Source: Blautia sp. (GTDB lineage Bacteria; Bacillota; Clostridia; Lachnospirales; Lachnospiraceae). From it: DNA of 64,000 nt. The notes below the pieces were generated by a model, which saw only the letters and a program-made list of their open reading frames with translations, ran no database searches and had not been told where the DNA came from. Of the stretch, positions 8,561 to 17,272 are shown one piece after another; positions within the stretch are counted from its first letter, which is position 1; every line of letters starts with the position of its first letter. The translations under genes were made by a program, and so were the position numbers. The stretch is from positions 1 through 64,000 of the forward strand of contig JAFTPT010000008.1 in the NCBI GenBank assembly GCA_017463155.1, read 5' to 3'.

Positions 8561-9715
8561 GTGGAATGCTATTTTGATAATTCAGCCACCACCAGGTGTT
8601 ATGAATCCGTCAAGGATATCGTGGTGAAGACCATGACGGAGGATTTCGGAAATCCCTCCGCCATGCATCAGAAGGGCGTGGAGGCCGAACAATATATTAA
8701 GAAGGCGACAGCCTCCCTGGCTGCGCTTTTGAAGGTGAACGAAAAGGAGATCCTGTATACCTCGGGCGGAACCGAGTCTGACAATCTCGCGCTGATCGGC
8801 GGGGCGTACGCCAACCGCCGGGCCGGGCAGCATATCCTGGTGTCGGCCATCGAGCATCCGGCGGTGATGGAGCCGGCCATGTTCCTCCGGGAACAGGGTT
8901 TTGACGTGGAATTCATTCCGGTGGACAGCCGGGGTGTGGTACAGCCGGAGGTGTTTGCCGGGATGGCCCGGGAGGATACGATCCTCGCGTCGGTCATGTA
9001 TGTGAACAACGAGACCGGATCCGTACAGCCGGCAGCGGACCTTGGGAGGATCCTGCACAAAAAGGCGCCCGGCGCCCTGTTCCACGTGGACGCGGTGCAG
9101 GGCTTCGGCAAATACCGGATCCATCCGGGAAAGCAGGGCATCGACCTCATGTCGGTCAGCGGCCACAAGCTGCACGGGCCGAAGGGCGTCGGCTTCCTCT
9201 ATATCCGGAACGGGGCGAAGGTGATCCCCCAGATCCTGGGCGGTGGCCAGCAAAAAGGCATGCGCTCCGGCACAGACAATGTGCCCGGTATCGCGGGCCT
9301 CGGAGCAGCGGCGGAGGAGATCTACAGCCGTCTGGATGCGAATACGGAGCATCTTCTGAAGCTTCGCCGGAGGATGACCGACGGGTTGCTTGCCATGCCG
9401 GATGTGACGATCAACGGTATGCCCCAGGGGGAAGGCGCCCCGCATATCATCAGCGTCACCTTCCAGGGGATCCGCAGCGAGGTCCTGCTGCACGCGCTGG
9501 AGGAGAAGGAGATCTACATCTCCGCAGGCAGCGCCTGCTCCAGCCATAAGCGTAAAAAGAGCGCCGTCCTGACGGCGATGGGGCTGTCCGCCGCCGATAT
9601 CGAGAGTACGGTGCGGATCAGCTTTTCAGAAGAGAATACAGAGGAAGAGGTCGATTTCTGCCTGCAGACCCTGGGTACGCTGGTCCCGGTGCTGCGGCGG
9701 TATTCGCGCCGGTAG
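8561..9715 (+). CDS. Cysteine desulfurase (NifS/IscS family), probable sulfur donor to ThiI
   Basis: 384 residues from a GTG start at 8561. A PLP enzyme that takes sulfur from cysteine as an enzyme persulfide. FDNSATTRC at the N-terminus, GGTESDNLAL, the pyridoxal lysine K203 in SVSGHKLHGPKG and the catalytic Cys326 in SAGSACSSHKRKK are visible. thiI follows 14 bases later; in Bacillus the same pair (NifZ-ThiI) makes 4-thiouridine in tRNA, so this copy is probably dedicated to tRNA thiolation rather than to Fe-S cluster assembly (no iscU/sufU neighbour). Confidence 0.93.
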   Translation: MECYFDNSATTRCYESVKDIVVKTMTEDFGNPSAMHQKGVEAEQYIKKATASLAALLKVNEKEILYTSGGTESDNLALIGGAYANRRAGQHILVSAIEHPAVMEPAMFLREQGFDVEFIPVDSRGVVQPEVFAGMAREDTILASVMYVNNETGSVQPAADLGRILHKKAPGALFHVDAVQGFGKYRIHPGKQGIDLMSVSGHKLHGPKGVGFLYIRNGAKVIPQILGGGQQKGMRSGTDNVPGIAGLGAAAEEIYSRLDANTEHLLKLRRRMTDGLLAMPDVTINGMPQGEGAPHIISVTFQGIRSEVLLHALEEKEIYISAGSACSSHKRKKSAVLTAMGLSAADIESTVRISFSEENTEEEVDFCLQTLGTLVPVLRRYSRR

Positions 9716-9729
9716 CGGAGAGGATAACG

Positions 9730-10911
9730 ATGGTATATCATGCATTTTTGATCAAATACGCGGAGATCGCGATTAAGGGGAAGAACCGGTACCTTTTTGA
9801 GGACGCGCTGGTAAAGCAGATGCGGCTGGCGCTTTCGAAGGTCTCCGGGGAATTCGAGGTAAAAAAAGAACAGGGCAGGGTCTATGTCTTCTGCCCGGAA
9901 GAATATGACTATGACGAGGCCGTAGAGGCCCTGAAAACGGTGTTCGGCATCGTGGAATTCTGTCCGGTGGTGATCTGCGAGGACCAGGGGATCGAACAGA
10001 CCCAGAAGGACGTGGTGGAATACATACGCGCCGCCCATCCGGGCTTTGACAAGACCTTCAAGGTCTACACGAGGCGTGCCAACAAGCACTATCCGATGAC
10101 CTCCATGGAGGTGAGCGCCGAGGTGGGGCACGCGATCCTGGAAGCGTTTCCGGACTGCAGAGTGGACGTTCACGAGCCGGAGCAGGTGATCTCCCTCGAG
10201 ATCCGGGAAAAGATCTACATCTATTCCCAGAGCATCAAGGGGCCCGGCGGCATGCCGATCGGCACCAACGGACGGGCGATGCTCCTTCTGTCCGGCGGGA
10301 TCGACAGCCCGGTGGCGGGCTACATGATCGCCAAGCGCGGTGTCAGCATCGACGCGGTCTATTTCCACGCGCCGCCCTACACAAGCGAGCGGGCCAAACA
10401 GAAGGTCGTGGACCTGGCAAAACAGGTGGCTGTCTACAGCGGCCCGATCCGCCTGCACGTCGTAAATTTTACGGACATCCAGCTGTATATCTATGACCAG
10501 TGCCCGCATGACGAGCTGACGATCATCATGCGGCGCTACATGATGCGGATCGCGGAGCATTTCGCGAAGGAAAACCGCTGCCTCGGGCTTGTCACCGGGG
10601 AGAGCATCGGCCAGGTCGCGAGCCAGACCATGCAGAGCCTCATGGCGACGAATGATGTCTGCACCATGCCGGTGTACCGGCCGGTGATCGGCTTTGACAA
10701 GCAGGAGATCGTCGAGATCGCCCGGAGGATCGGCACCTTTGAGACGTCGATCCTGCCCTATGAGGACTGCTGCACGATCTTTGTGGCCAAGCATCCGGTG
10801 ACCAAGCCGGTGGTGAACGTGATCCGGGCCTCGGAACGCAAGCTGGAGGAGAAGATCGACGAGCTCATGGAGACGGCGCTTCGCACGACGGAAGTTATAA
10901 CGATAGGGTGA
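9730..10911 (+). CDS. thiI: tRNA 4-thiouridine synthetase ThiI
   Basis: 393 residues. An N-terminal ferredoxin-like and THUMP region (about 1-165) binds tRNA; the PP-loop SGGIDS (residues 188-193) activates U8 with ATP. The YFHAPPYTSERAK and LVTGESIGQVASQT motifs are typical. The C-terminal rhodanese domain of the enterobacterial enzyme is missing, as in Bacillus, where the dedicated cysteine desulfurase delivers sulfur directly; the upstream gene fits that role. A terminator follows. Confidence 0.96.
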   Translation: MVYHAFLIKYAEIAIKGKNRYLFEDALVKQMRLALSKVSGEFEVKKEQGRVYVFCPEEYDYDEAVEALKTVFGIVEFCPVVICEDQGIEQTQKDVVEYIRAAHPGFDKTFKVYTRRANKHYPMTSMEVSAEVGHAILEAFPDCRVDVHEPEQVISLEIREKIYIYSQSIKGPGGMPIGTNGRAMLLLSGGIDSPVAGYMIAKRGVSIDAVYFHAPPYTSERAKQKVVDLAKQVAVYSGPIRLHVVNFTDIQLYIYDQCPHDELTIIMRRYMMRIAEHFAKENRCLGLVTGESIGQVASQTMQSLMATNDVCTMPVYRPVIGFDKQEIVEIARRIGTFETSILPYEDCCTIFVAKHPVTKPVVNVIRASERKLEEKIDELMETALRTTEVITIG

Positions 10912-10918
10912 GAGAAAA

Positions 10919-10947
10919 AAAGAGGAACCCGTTCAGGGTTCCTCTTT
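10919..10947. terminator. Bidirectional terminator between thiI and the HPr-like gene
   Basis: Stem AAAGAGGAACCC (10919-10930) with GGGTTCCTCTTT (10936-10947), 5-base loop, flanked by an A-run on the left. It sits between two convergent genes and can stop both. Confidence 0.9.
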
Positions 10948-10982
10948 GGATACGTTTCCGTGCCTGTGTCCGGCAGTGAGGA

Positions 10983-11219
10983 TCATTCTACCTCGTACTT
11001 GCCGATGACTTCCAGGACCTTTTCAAGGGCGGCATTGTCCGCATGGATGTTGAGATCGATGGGCTTGGAAAGATCCAGGCTGAAGATGCCCATGATGGAC
11101 TTGGCGTCGATCACGTACCGGCCGGATACCAGATCAAAATCACAGTCGAACTTGCTGATCTCGTTGACAAAAGCCTTGACCTTGTCGATTGAGTTTAAAG
11201 AAATCTTAACGGTCTTCAT
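10983..11219 (-). CDS. HPr-like protein lacking the phosphorylatable histidine
   Basis: 78 residues with the fold pattern of the PTS phosphocarrier HPr. The regulatory serine region is well kept (AKSIMGIFSLDL, Ser41, equivalent to Ser46 of HPr). The active-site region that should read GIHARP is instead NSIDKVKAF, with Asp12 where His15 is expected, so it cannot pass phosphate from enzyme I. It is thus similar in idea to Bacillus Crh, which keeps the serine but lost the histidine and acts with CcpA, although Crh has Gln there. HPr kinase could phosphorylate Ser41, but this is not shown. AAGGAGG lies 9 bases before the ATG. Confidence 0.88.
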   Translation of the reverse strand: MKTVKISLNSIDKVKAFVNEISKFDCDFDLVSGRYVIDAKSIMGIFSLDLSKPIDLNIHADNAALEKVLEVIGKYEVE

Positions 11220-11245
11220 ATCGATAACCTCCTTATCTTGAAATC

Positions 11246-11274
11246 ATCTTACCTGTGTAGTGTTTAAAAGTCAA
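11246..11274 (-). promoter_or_regulatory. Promoter of the HPr-like gene
   Basis: Reading the minus strand: TTGACT (11274-11269), 17-bp spacer, TAAGAT (11251-11246), a good sigma-A promoter 27 bases upstream of the ATG. Confidence 0.7.
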
Positions 11275-11295
11275 GGTGAAATGTGTGAAAAAAGA

Positions 11296-12615
11296 ATGAA
11301 AAAGAAAGCGGCAATACATAATCTAGGTTGTAAAGTAAATGCATATGAATCCGAGGCCATGCAGCAGATGCTGGAAAAAGCGGGCTATGAGATCGTACCC
11401 TTCGCGCCCGGCGCGGACGTCTATGTGATCAACACCTGCACGGTCACCAACATCGCCGACCGGAAGTCGCGGCAGATGCTGCACAAGGCACGCCGCATGA
11501 ATCCCGACGCGATCGTGGTGGCGGCCGGCTGCTATGTCCAGACGGATCAGGAGAAGGTCCTCGCGGACGAGGCCATCGACCTGGTGCTCGGGAACAACCG
11601 CAAAGGAAATCTCATCGAGGCGCTCGAGGAATTTGAGCGGGAAAGAAAGAAAAAGGCGGACATCATCAGGATCAACCAGACCCATGATTACGAGGATCTG
11701 AGTGTTGAAAAGACCGCCGAACATGTGCGTGCCTTCATCAAGGTGCAGGACGGCTGCAACCAGTTCTGTACCTACTGCATCATCCCCTACGCCAGGGGGC
11801 GGGTCCGCAGCCGCCGTCCGGAGGAAGTTGAAAAGGAAATCCGTGCTTTGGCGGAGGAGGGCTACCGCGAGGTGGTGCTGACCGGCATCCATCTGAGCTC
11901 CTACGGGACGGATTTTCCGGACGGGACGGATCTGCTCTCGCTGATCACGCTTGTCCACGGGATCCCCGGGATCGAGAGGATCCGGCTCGGCTCCCTGGAG
12001 CCCGGGATCATCACGGAGGAATTTGTACAGAGTCTGGCGGCACTTCCGAAGGTGTGCCCGCATTTCCATCTCTCCCTGCAGAGCGGCTGCGAGGCGACCC
12101 TGCGGCGGATGAACCGCCGCTATCACGCGGAGGAGTACAGGGAAAAATGCGCGCTGCTTCGCCGGTATTATGAGCTTCCGGCCATCACCACGGACGTGAT
12201 CACCGGCTTTCCCATGGAGGACGAGCAGGAGTTCGAGGAGTCCCGGAGGTTCATCGAGGAGATCTCCTTCTACGAGACCCATGTCTTTCCCTATTCCAGG
12301 CGGAAGGGGACCAAAGCCGCCGCCATGGAGGGGCAGCTCTCCGAAGCCGTCAAAAAGCAGCGGAGCGATGTGCTGCTGGCTCTCAACGAGGAGAAGTCCC
12401 GGGCCTTTGAGGAGGCCATGATCGGCCGGACCCTGTCCGTGCTTCTCGAGGAGCAGGTCGAGCTTTGCGGGCAAGTTGTGTTTACAGGCCACAGCCGGGA
12501 ATATGTTACAGTTGCGGTTCCTGCCGGGGAGGGGCTTCATCAGAACATGATCGTGGACGTGGTCCCGGACCGGTTTATCGCGCCGCATATTCTTTTCGCC
12601 GATCTGACTGCATAA
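11296..12615 (+). CDS. mtaB: tRNA threonylcarbamoyladenosine methylthiotransferase
   Basis: 439 residues from ATG 11296 (MKKKAAIHNLGCKVNAYE); in-frame starts at 11260 and 11281 are possible, but they add residues unlike the family and overlap the opposing promoter. MtaB adds a methylthio group to t6A37 in ANN-decoding tRNAs. The auxiliary 4Fe-4S cysteines are Cys12, Cys48 (NTCTV) and Cys79 (AAGCYVQ); the radical SAM cluster is Cys154, Cys158 and Cys161 (DGCNQFCTYC). A TRAM-like tail closes the protein. GCKVNAYE rather than GCQMN separates it from MiaB. Confidence 0.93.
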   Translation: MKKKAAIHNLGCKVNAYESEAMQQMLEKAGYEIVPFAPGADVYVINTCTVTNIADRKSRQMLHKARRMNPDAIVVAAGCYVQTDQEKVLADEAIDLVLGNNRKGNLIEALEEFERERKKKADIIRINQTHDYEDLSVEKTAEHVRAFIKVQDGCNQFCTYCIIPYARGRVRSRRPEEVEKEIRALAEEGYREVVLTGIHLSSYGTDFPDGTDLLSLITLVHGIPGIERIRLGSLEPGIITEEFVQSLAALPKVCPHFHLSLQSGCEATLRRMNRRYHAEEYREKCALLRRYYELPAITTDVITGFPMEDEQEFEESRRFIEEISFYETHVFPYSRRKGTKAAAMEGQLSEAVKKQRSDVLLALNEEKSRAFEEAMIGRTLSVLLEEQVELCGQVVFTGHSREYVTVAVPAGEGLHQNMIVDVVPDRFIAPHILFADLTA

Positions 12616-12620
12616 AAGAA

Positions 12621-12649
12621 TTGTATTTTGGAGGCAGATGTATTAAAAT
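12621..12649 (+). promoter_or_regulatory. Probable promoter of the ireB-ruvX operon
   Basis: TTGTAT (12621-12626), 17-bp spacer, TAAAAT (12644-12649), 31 bases before the ATG of ireB. Confidence 0.55.
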
Positions 12650-12680
12650 AAAATGGAATATGAAATAAGGACGTGGAACT

Positions 12681-12956
12681 ATGGCAGAGAACAATCTTGG
12701 CAATACACAGTTTTTCAGTAAAAAGCCGGAACCGGAGCTCGAAGTCAAAGAGGTGATCGACTTCGTCTACAGGGCCATGGAGGAGAAGGGTTACAATCCG
12801 GTCAATCAGATCGTGGGTTATATCATGTCCGGAGACCCGACCTACATTACCAGCCACAAGGGCGCCCGCAGCAAGATCATGAAGGTGGAGCGGGACGAAC
12901 TGGTGGAGGAGCTCCTGAGTGAGTACATCCGGAACAAATCCTGGGAGGAAGAATGA
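12681..12956 (+). CDS. IreB-family regulatory phosphoprotein (UPF0297, YrzL)
   Basis: 91 residues. The family is a small helical protein that in enterococci is phosphorylated on threonine by the PASTA kinase IreK and affects cephalosporin resistance. [41 protein letters not shown] and the C-terminal [13 protein letters not shown] are typical. The stop codon overlaps the ruvX start (ATGA at 12953), the conserved Firmicutes order yrzL-yrrK-yrzB. No PASTA kinase gene lies in this window. Confidence 0.93.
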   Translation: MAENNLGNTQFFSKKPEPELEVKEVIDFVYRAMEEKGYNPVNQIVGYIMSGDPTYITSHKGARSKIMKVERDELVEELLSEYIRNKSWEEE

Positions 12957-13405
12957 GGATCCTGGGACTGGACTACGGCGCAAGGACCGTAGGCGTGGCT
13001 GTCAGTGACCCGCTGGGCCTGACGGCGCAGCCCGTGGAGACGATCTGGCGTCAGAAGGAGAACCATCTGCGGCAGACGCTTTCGCGGATCGAAGAACTGG
13101 CAAGGGAGTACCAGGCCGGACAGATCGTGCTTGGCTATCCCAAACATCTGAATAACACAGTAGGCGAGCGGGCTTTGAAATCTCTGGAATTCAAGGAAAT
13201 GTTGGAGAGACGGACAGGCCTGCCTGTTGTTATGTGGGATGAACGGCTGACGACGGCCGCCGCGGAGCGGACGCTGACCGAGAGCAGCATCCCGAGAGAG
13301 CGGCAAAAGCAGCATATGGATCAGCTGGCTGCTGTTTTTATCCTGCAGGGATATATGGATTCCCTGCAGTTCGAAAAAGGTTCCGGGCAGGCTTTTGAAG
13401 ACTGA
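12953..13405 (+). CDS. ruvX: Holliday junction resolvase-like / pre-16S rRNA nuclease YqgF
   Basis: 150 residues, RNase H-like fold. [18 protein letters not shown] at the N-terminus has the first catalytic Asp, [13 protein letters not shown] the middle strand, and [17 protein letters not shown] the acidic motif; [16 protein letters not shown] completes the set. Bacterial YqgF proteins trim the 5' end of 16S rRNA; a role at DNA junctions has also been proposed. It is translationally coupled to ireB by a 4-base overlap. Confidence 0.94.
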   Translation: MRILGLDYGARTVGVAVSDPLGLTAQPVETIWRQKENHLRQTLSRIEELAREYQAGQIVLGYPKHLNNTVGERALKSLEFKEMLERRTGLPVVMWDERLTTAAAERTLTESSIPRERQKQHMDQLAAVFILQGYMDSLQFEKGSGQAFED

Positions 13406-13476
13406 GAGAGCTCAGCAGGCCGGACCGGACACAAAAGAGGACTTTCTTCTGTCCCGAACACGGAGGAAAACACAAA

Positions 13477-13734
13477 ATGGAAAAATTGAGATTTACGTCA
13501 GACGATGGAACGGAGACTGATTTTTATATCGAAGAGCAGACCTGTATCGCCGGAATTACGTATTTACTGGTATCGGATTCGTTGGAGGATGAAGCCTCCG
13601 CTTATATTCTAAAAGACATATCGGATACAGGCAGTGCGCAGGCATGTTATGAAATGCTGGAGGATGACGAGGAACTGGATGCAGTCTATAAGGTTTTTCA
13701 ACAGATGATGGATGACGTGGATCTCGAAAGATAA
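13477..13734 (+). CDS. DUF1292 family protein (YrzB)
   Basis: 85 residues, acidic. The ITYLLVSDSLEDEASAYILK core and a C-terminal DEELDAVYKVFQQM helix fit DUF1292, which regularly follows ruvX in Firmicutes. Its function is unknown to me. The gene has its own CGGAGGAAAAC site. Confidence 0.85.
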   Translation: MEKLRFTSDDGTETDFYIEEQTCIAGITYLLVSDSLEDEASAYILKDISDTGSAQACYEMLEDDEELDAVYKVFQQMMDDVDLER

Positions 13735-13756
13735 GAGATACATGGAGGTGCATTGT

Positions 13757-15826
13757 TTGAGCAATGAGAATCGAAACCGCGGGTACGCCGGCATGCTGAA
13801 CGAAGCCGGGACCGCTAAAAAGAATACACGTAAAAAGAAAGGAAGCCAGAAGCCGGTCCAGAAGAATGCCGGCAGACAGCAGAATAATAAACAGCAGAAC
13901 AATAAACAGCAGAACAATAAACAGCAGAACAGTAAACAGCAGAGCAGTAAACAGCAGATCACGAAGCTGCAGAGCAGCAAACAGCAAAGCACAAAGCAGC
14001 AGACCCTGAAGCAGTCAAATACCAGACTGCAGCCGGCGGCCAGGCCGTCCAAACCGGTCCGCCAGGCCAAAACAGCCCGGACCAAAAAACCCCAGAGCCA
14101 GGCGGCCGCCCATTCCGTCCTCAAGGAAGTGGTGACACGCCCGGTGCGCAATGTGATGAAGCATGGACGCAGGTCCGATTCCAGACTTAAGATCATACCG
14201 CTCGGCGGCCTTGAGCAGATCGGTATGAACATTACCGCCTTTGAATACGAAGACAGCATCGTGGTCGTGGACTGCGGCCTGTCCTTCCCGGAGGATGACA
14301 TGCTGGGGATCGACCTTGTGATCCCGGACGTCACCTATCTGAAGGAGAATATTTCCAAGGTCAAGGGCTTTGTGATCACCCACGGTCACGAGGACCATAT
14401 CGGTGCTCTCCCCTATGTTCTCAGGGAGATCAACGTCCCGATCTATTCCACCCGGCTTACGCTTGCCCTGATCACCAACAAGCTTCGGGAACACAATCTC
14501 GTAAACAGTACCAAGCTCAAGGAAGTTCGTCACGGCCAGGTCATCAACCTGGGCGACTTTGCCATAGAATTCATCAAGACCAACCACAGTATCCAGGACG
14601 CGTCCGCGCTGGCCATCTATTCGCCGGTCGGGATCGTCGTCCATACCGGGGATTTCAAGGTCGATTATACCCCGGTCTACGGGGACGCCATCGATCTGCA
14701 GAGGTTTGCCGAGATCGGCCGTAAAGGCGTTCTCGCGCTCATGTGCGACAGCACCAACGCCGAACGGCCCGGCTTTACCATGTCCGAACGGACCGTCGGC
14801 CGCGTATTTGACAATCTGTTCAGTGAATACAGGACGTCCCGCATCATCATCGCGACCTTCGCGTCCAACGTGGACCGTGTCCAGCAGATCATCAACACGG
14901 CCTACCGGTTCGGCCGCAAGGTGGCCGTCGAAGGCCGGAGCATGGTGAACGTCATTTCGACAGCGGCAGAGCTTGGATACCTGCGTATCCCGGACCAGAC
15001 GCTGATCGAGAGCGATGAGGTCCGCAATTACCCGGATGACAAGGTGGTCCTGATCACCACCGGCAGCCAGGGCGAGTCCATGGCAGCCCTCTCCAGGATG
15101 GCGGCCAACATCCACCGGAAGATCACGATCAAGCCGAACGATACGATCATCTTCAGCTCGCATCCGATCCCCGGCAACGAAAAGGCCGTATCCAAGGTCA
15201 TCAACGAACTGTACATGAAGGGCGCCAAGGTCATCTTCCAGGATGCGCACGTATCCGGGCATGCCTGCCAGGAGGAGATCAAGCTGATCTACTCGCTGGT
15301 GCGTCCCAAATATTCGATCCCAGTTCACGGGGAATACCGTCACCTGACTGCGCAGAAGCAGCTGGTGGAGGATCTTGGGATCCCCAAGGAGAACATCTTC
15401 ATCCTTTCCTCCGGCAACGTGCTGGAGCTGGATGGACAGAACGCCATGGTCACCGGTTCCGTTCACACGGGCGCGATCCTGGTGGACGGCCTCGGCGTCG
15501 GCGACGTCGGCAATATCGTCCTGAAGGACCGTCAGCATCTGGCGGAGGACGGCATCATGATCGTCGTCATGACGCTGGAACGCCACAGCAATGTGGTGCT
15601 CGCGGGTCCGGATATCGTGTCGCGCGGCTTTGTCTACGTGCGGGAATCCGAGGATCTGATGGAACATGCGAGGGACGCCGTGGAGGAGGCCCTCGAAAAA
15701 TGCATCGATAAAGGGGTCACGGACTGGAGCCGTATCAAGACCGAGGTCAAGGATGCCCTCAGCAACTATGTCTGGAAACGTACCAAGAGAAGTCCGATGA
15801 TCCTTCCGATCATCATGGAAGCATGA
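13757..15826 (+). CDS. rnj: Ribonuclease J with a long low-complexity N-terminus
   Basis: 689 residues; the family is about 555, so there is an extra N-terminal part. TTG 13757 is chosen because GGAGGTG (13744-13750) lies 6 bases upstream; earlier in-frame starts would have no such site. RNase J has 5'-to-3' exo- and endonuclease activity on RNA. Residues about 1-145 are basic and disordered-looking and include nine pentapeptide repeats of the QQNNK type (residues 41-85). The metallo-beta-lactamase core begins at RLKIIPLGGLEQIGMN; metal ligands are in HGHEDH (His209, His211, Asp213, His214); beta-CASP part follows with CDSTNAERPGFT, SSHPIPGNE and VHGEYRHL. It is followed by the ylbF gene after 19 bases. 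Confidence 0.95.
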   Translation: MSNENRNRGYAGMLNEAGTAKKNTRKKKGSQKPVQKNAGRQQNNKQQNNKQQNNKQQNSKQQSSKQQITKLQSSKQQSTKQQTLKQSNTRLQPAARPSKPVRQAKTARTKKPQSQAAAHSVLKEVVTRPVRNVMKHGRRSDSRLKIIPLGGLEQIGMNITAFEYEDSIVVVDCGLSFPEDDMLGIDLVIPDVTYLKENISKVKGFVITHGHEDHIGALPYVLREINVPIYSTRLTLALITNKLREHNLVNSTKLKEVRHGQVINLGDFAIEFIKTNHSIQDASALAIYSPVGIVVHTGDFKVDYTPVYGDAIDLQRFAEIGRKGVLALMCDSTNAERPGFTMSERTVGRVFDNLFSEYRTSRIIIATFASNVDRVQQIINTAYRFGRKVAVEGRSMVNVISTAAELGYLRIPDQTLIESDEVRNYPDDKVVLITTGSQGESMAALSRMAANIHRKITIKPNDTIIFSSHPIPGNEKAVSKVINELYMKGAKVIFQDAHVSGHACQEEIKLIYSLVRPKYSIPVHGEYRHLTAQKQLVEDLGIPKENIFILSSGNVLELDGQNAMVTGSVHTGAILVDGLGVGDVGNIVLKDRQHLAEDGIMIVVMTLERHSNVVLAGPDIVSRGFVYVRESEDLMEHARDAVEEALEKCIDKGVTDWSRIKTEVKDALSNYVWKRTKRSPMILPIIMEA
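13877..14011 (+). repeat. Nine 15-bp tandem coding repeats in the RNase J gene
   Basis: Nine in-frame copies of a 15-base unit, first copies nearly identical (cagcagaataataaa), later ones diverged, encoding QQNNK three times, then QQNSK, QQSSK, QQITK, LQSSK, QQSTK, QQTLK. The gradient of divergence suggests expansion by slippage from one end. It is a coding repeat, not a CRISPR. Confidence 0.9.
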
Positions 15827-15845
15827 GGCTTCCGGGAGTAAAACC

Positions 15846-16184
15846 ATGATGGATGAGCTTGACGAGATTGAACGGAGCACATGGGAGCTTCTGCAGGAGA
15901 TCCGCGAAAGTGCGGTCTACAGGACATACCGGCAGGAGGAGGAACGGCTGGCCGCGGACCCGGCTCTTCGGGAGCGGGTGAAGCAGTTCCGCGGAGCCAA
16001 TTTCCACCTTCACCAGGGCGGGAGCGATGTGGATATGCAGCGGGTCTACGAGGAGTCGGCCAGCCTTCAGAAGATCCCGCAGGTGAATGCGTATCTGGAG
16101 GCGGAGCTGGCGCTCTGCCGCCTGGTACAGAAGGTTTGCCGCACATTGACAGAGGGCATTGATTTTGATGCTCCGGAGCTGTAG
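15846..16184 (+). CDS. YlbF/YmcA family regulator
   Basis: 112 residues, all helical. DEIERSTWELLQEIRESAVYRTYRQEEERLA and the NAYLEAELALCRLVQKVCRTL helix match the YlbF/YmcA (com_ylbF) family. In Bacillus, YlbF, YmcA and YaaT form a complex that works with RNase Y in mRNA maturation and influences biofilm, competence and sporulation. Its place next to RNase J fits a role in RNA decay. Confidence 0.8.
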   Translation: MMDELDEIERSTWELLQEIRESAVYRTYRQEEERLAADPALRERVKQFRGANFHLHQGGSDVDMQRVYEESASLQKIPQVNAYLEAELALCRLVQKVCRTLTEGIDFDAPEL

Positions 16185-16199
16185 GCAGGAGGAGAAGAA

Positions 16200-16604
16200 G
16201 TGGGAAATGTGAAGGATAAGGCCGGAAAGGTCGGACTGGTCATCGCGGGCGGCGTCTTCAGGATCGCCTTCTATGTCTGCGTGGTCGTACTGCTCTTCTG
16301 GATCGGAACGATGGCATTTCATTTCGGATATGACATTTTCAATCAGCAGGCCATGAGCCCCGGGGACGGACAGGAGGTCACGGTGGTGATCCCCGAAGGC
16401 AGTTCCGTGCTCAAGGTGGCGAAGACGCTCGAGAGCAAGGGCCTGATCGAAAACGCGTACGTGTTCTGGGCGCAGGAGCTGGTATCCAATTACCATGGCA
16501 AGCTGCAGCCGGGCACATATCTTCTCAGTACAGCCTATACGCCTACGAGGATCATGGGCATCCTGGCCGGAGACAAGGAACAGGAAGGAGCCGAGAGCCC
16601 GTGA
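16200..16604 (+). CDS. MltG-like protein, N-terminal membrane and LysM-like part only
   Basis: 134 residues from GTG 16200 (AGGAGGAGAAGAA upstream). A membrane helix (about residues 17-45) is followed by VTVVIPEGSSVLKVAKTLESKGLIENAYVFW and LQPGTYLLST, which match the N-terminal part of endolytic transglycosylase MltG. Full MltG is over 300 residues and has a catalytic YceG domain with a key Glu; this is absent and the downstream sequence shows no trace of it. Such short forms are common in Clostridia at this locus (the order mltG-trmR-trhP is conserved in Bacillus as yrrL-yrrM-yrrN). Stop and trmR start overlap in GTGA. Confidence 0.78.
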   Translation: MGNVKDKAGKVGLVIAGGVFRIAFYVCVVVLLFWIGTMAFHFGYDIFNQQAMSPGDGQEVTVVIPEGSSVLKVAKTLESKGLIENAYVFWAQELVSNYHGKLQPGTYLLSTAYTPTRIMGILAGDKEQEGAESP

Positions 16605-17272
16605 TCGTGGATGAAAGGATCAGAACCTATCTCAACTCGCTGGACAAAGGCCATACGGATCTTCTGGAGGAACTGGAACAGGAGGCGGTCTCCGGGCGGG
16701 TGCCCGTCATCCGCCGGGAGATGCAGAGCTTTATAAAGACGCTGCTGGCCGTCAAGCGGCCGGCGCGAGTTCTGGAGGTGGGGACAGCCATAGGCTTCTC
16801 CACACTTCTTATTTGTGAGTATGGTCCCGCGGATCTTCAGATGGTGACGATCGAGCACGATGCCGGCCGGGCAGAAAGAGCCCGGGAGAATTTCAGGAGG
16901 GCAGGAAGGTCCGGACAGATCCGGCTGCTCGAGGGAGATGCGGGGATACTTCTTCCGGAGCTTTCGGGGGAGTTCGACCTGATCTTCATGGATGCGGCAA
17001 AAGGCCAGTACATCCACTGGCTGCCGGACATTCTCCGGCTGCTGGCACCGGGCGGCGTCCTTCTTTCGGACAACGTGCTGCAGGAGGGTGACCTGATCGA
17101 ATCCCGCTATCTGGTGGAACGCCGGAACCGGACGATCTATAAGCGGATGCGGGAATACCTGTATACCCTGACCCATGATCCGGCTCTTTCGACTTCCGTG
17201 CTTCCGCTGGGAGACGGAGCGGCCCTGACCGTTAAGCTTACGGAGAATACAAAGAGGACACTGGAACAATGA
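16601..17272 (+). CDS. trmR: O-methyltransferase, probable tRNA 5-hydroxyuridine methyltransferase TrmR
   Basis: 223 residues, GTG start in a 4-base overlap with the previous gene. LEVGTAIGFSTLL (about residues 58-70) binds SAM, then VTIEHDAGRAERAREN, FDLIFMDAAKGQY and LLSDNVLQEG follow the class I O-methyltransferase pattern. Bacillus TrmR (YrrM) methylates ho5U34 to mo5U34 in tRNA. The next gene, a U32 protein, is the predicted hydroxylase, which supports the assignment. It overlaps that gene by ATGA at 17269. Confidence 0.85.
   Translation: MIVDERIRTYLNSLDKGHTDLLEELEQEAVSGRVPVIRREMQSFIKTLLAVKRPARVLEVGTAIGFSTLLICEYGPADLQMVTIEHDAGRAERARENFRRAGRSGQIRLLEGDAGILLPELSGEFDLIFMDAAKGQYIHWLPDILRLLAPGGVLLSDNVLQEGDLIESRYLVERRNRTIYKRMREYLYTLTHDPALSTSVLPLGDGAALTVKLTENTKRTLEQ

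Noticed and set aside
13877..14011. Tandem repeats resembling a CRISPR array
   Set aside because: Unit is 15 bp with no spacers, stays in frame with RNase J, and no cas genes are near.
14015..15880. 621-residue open frame on the minus strand across RNase J
   Set aside because: Antisense to conserved RNase J motifs, no family match.
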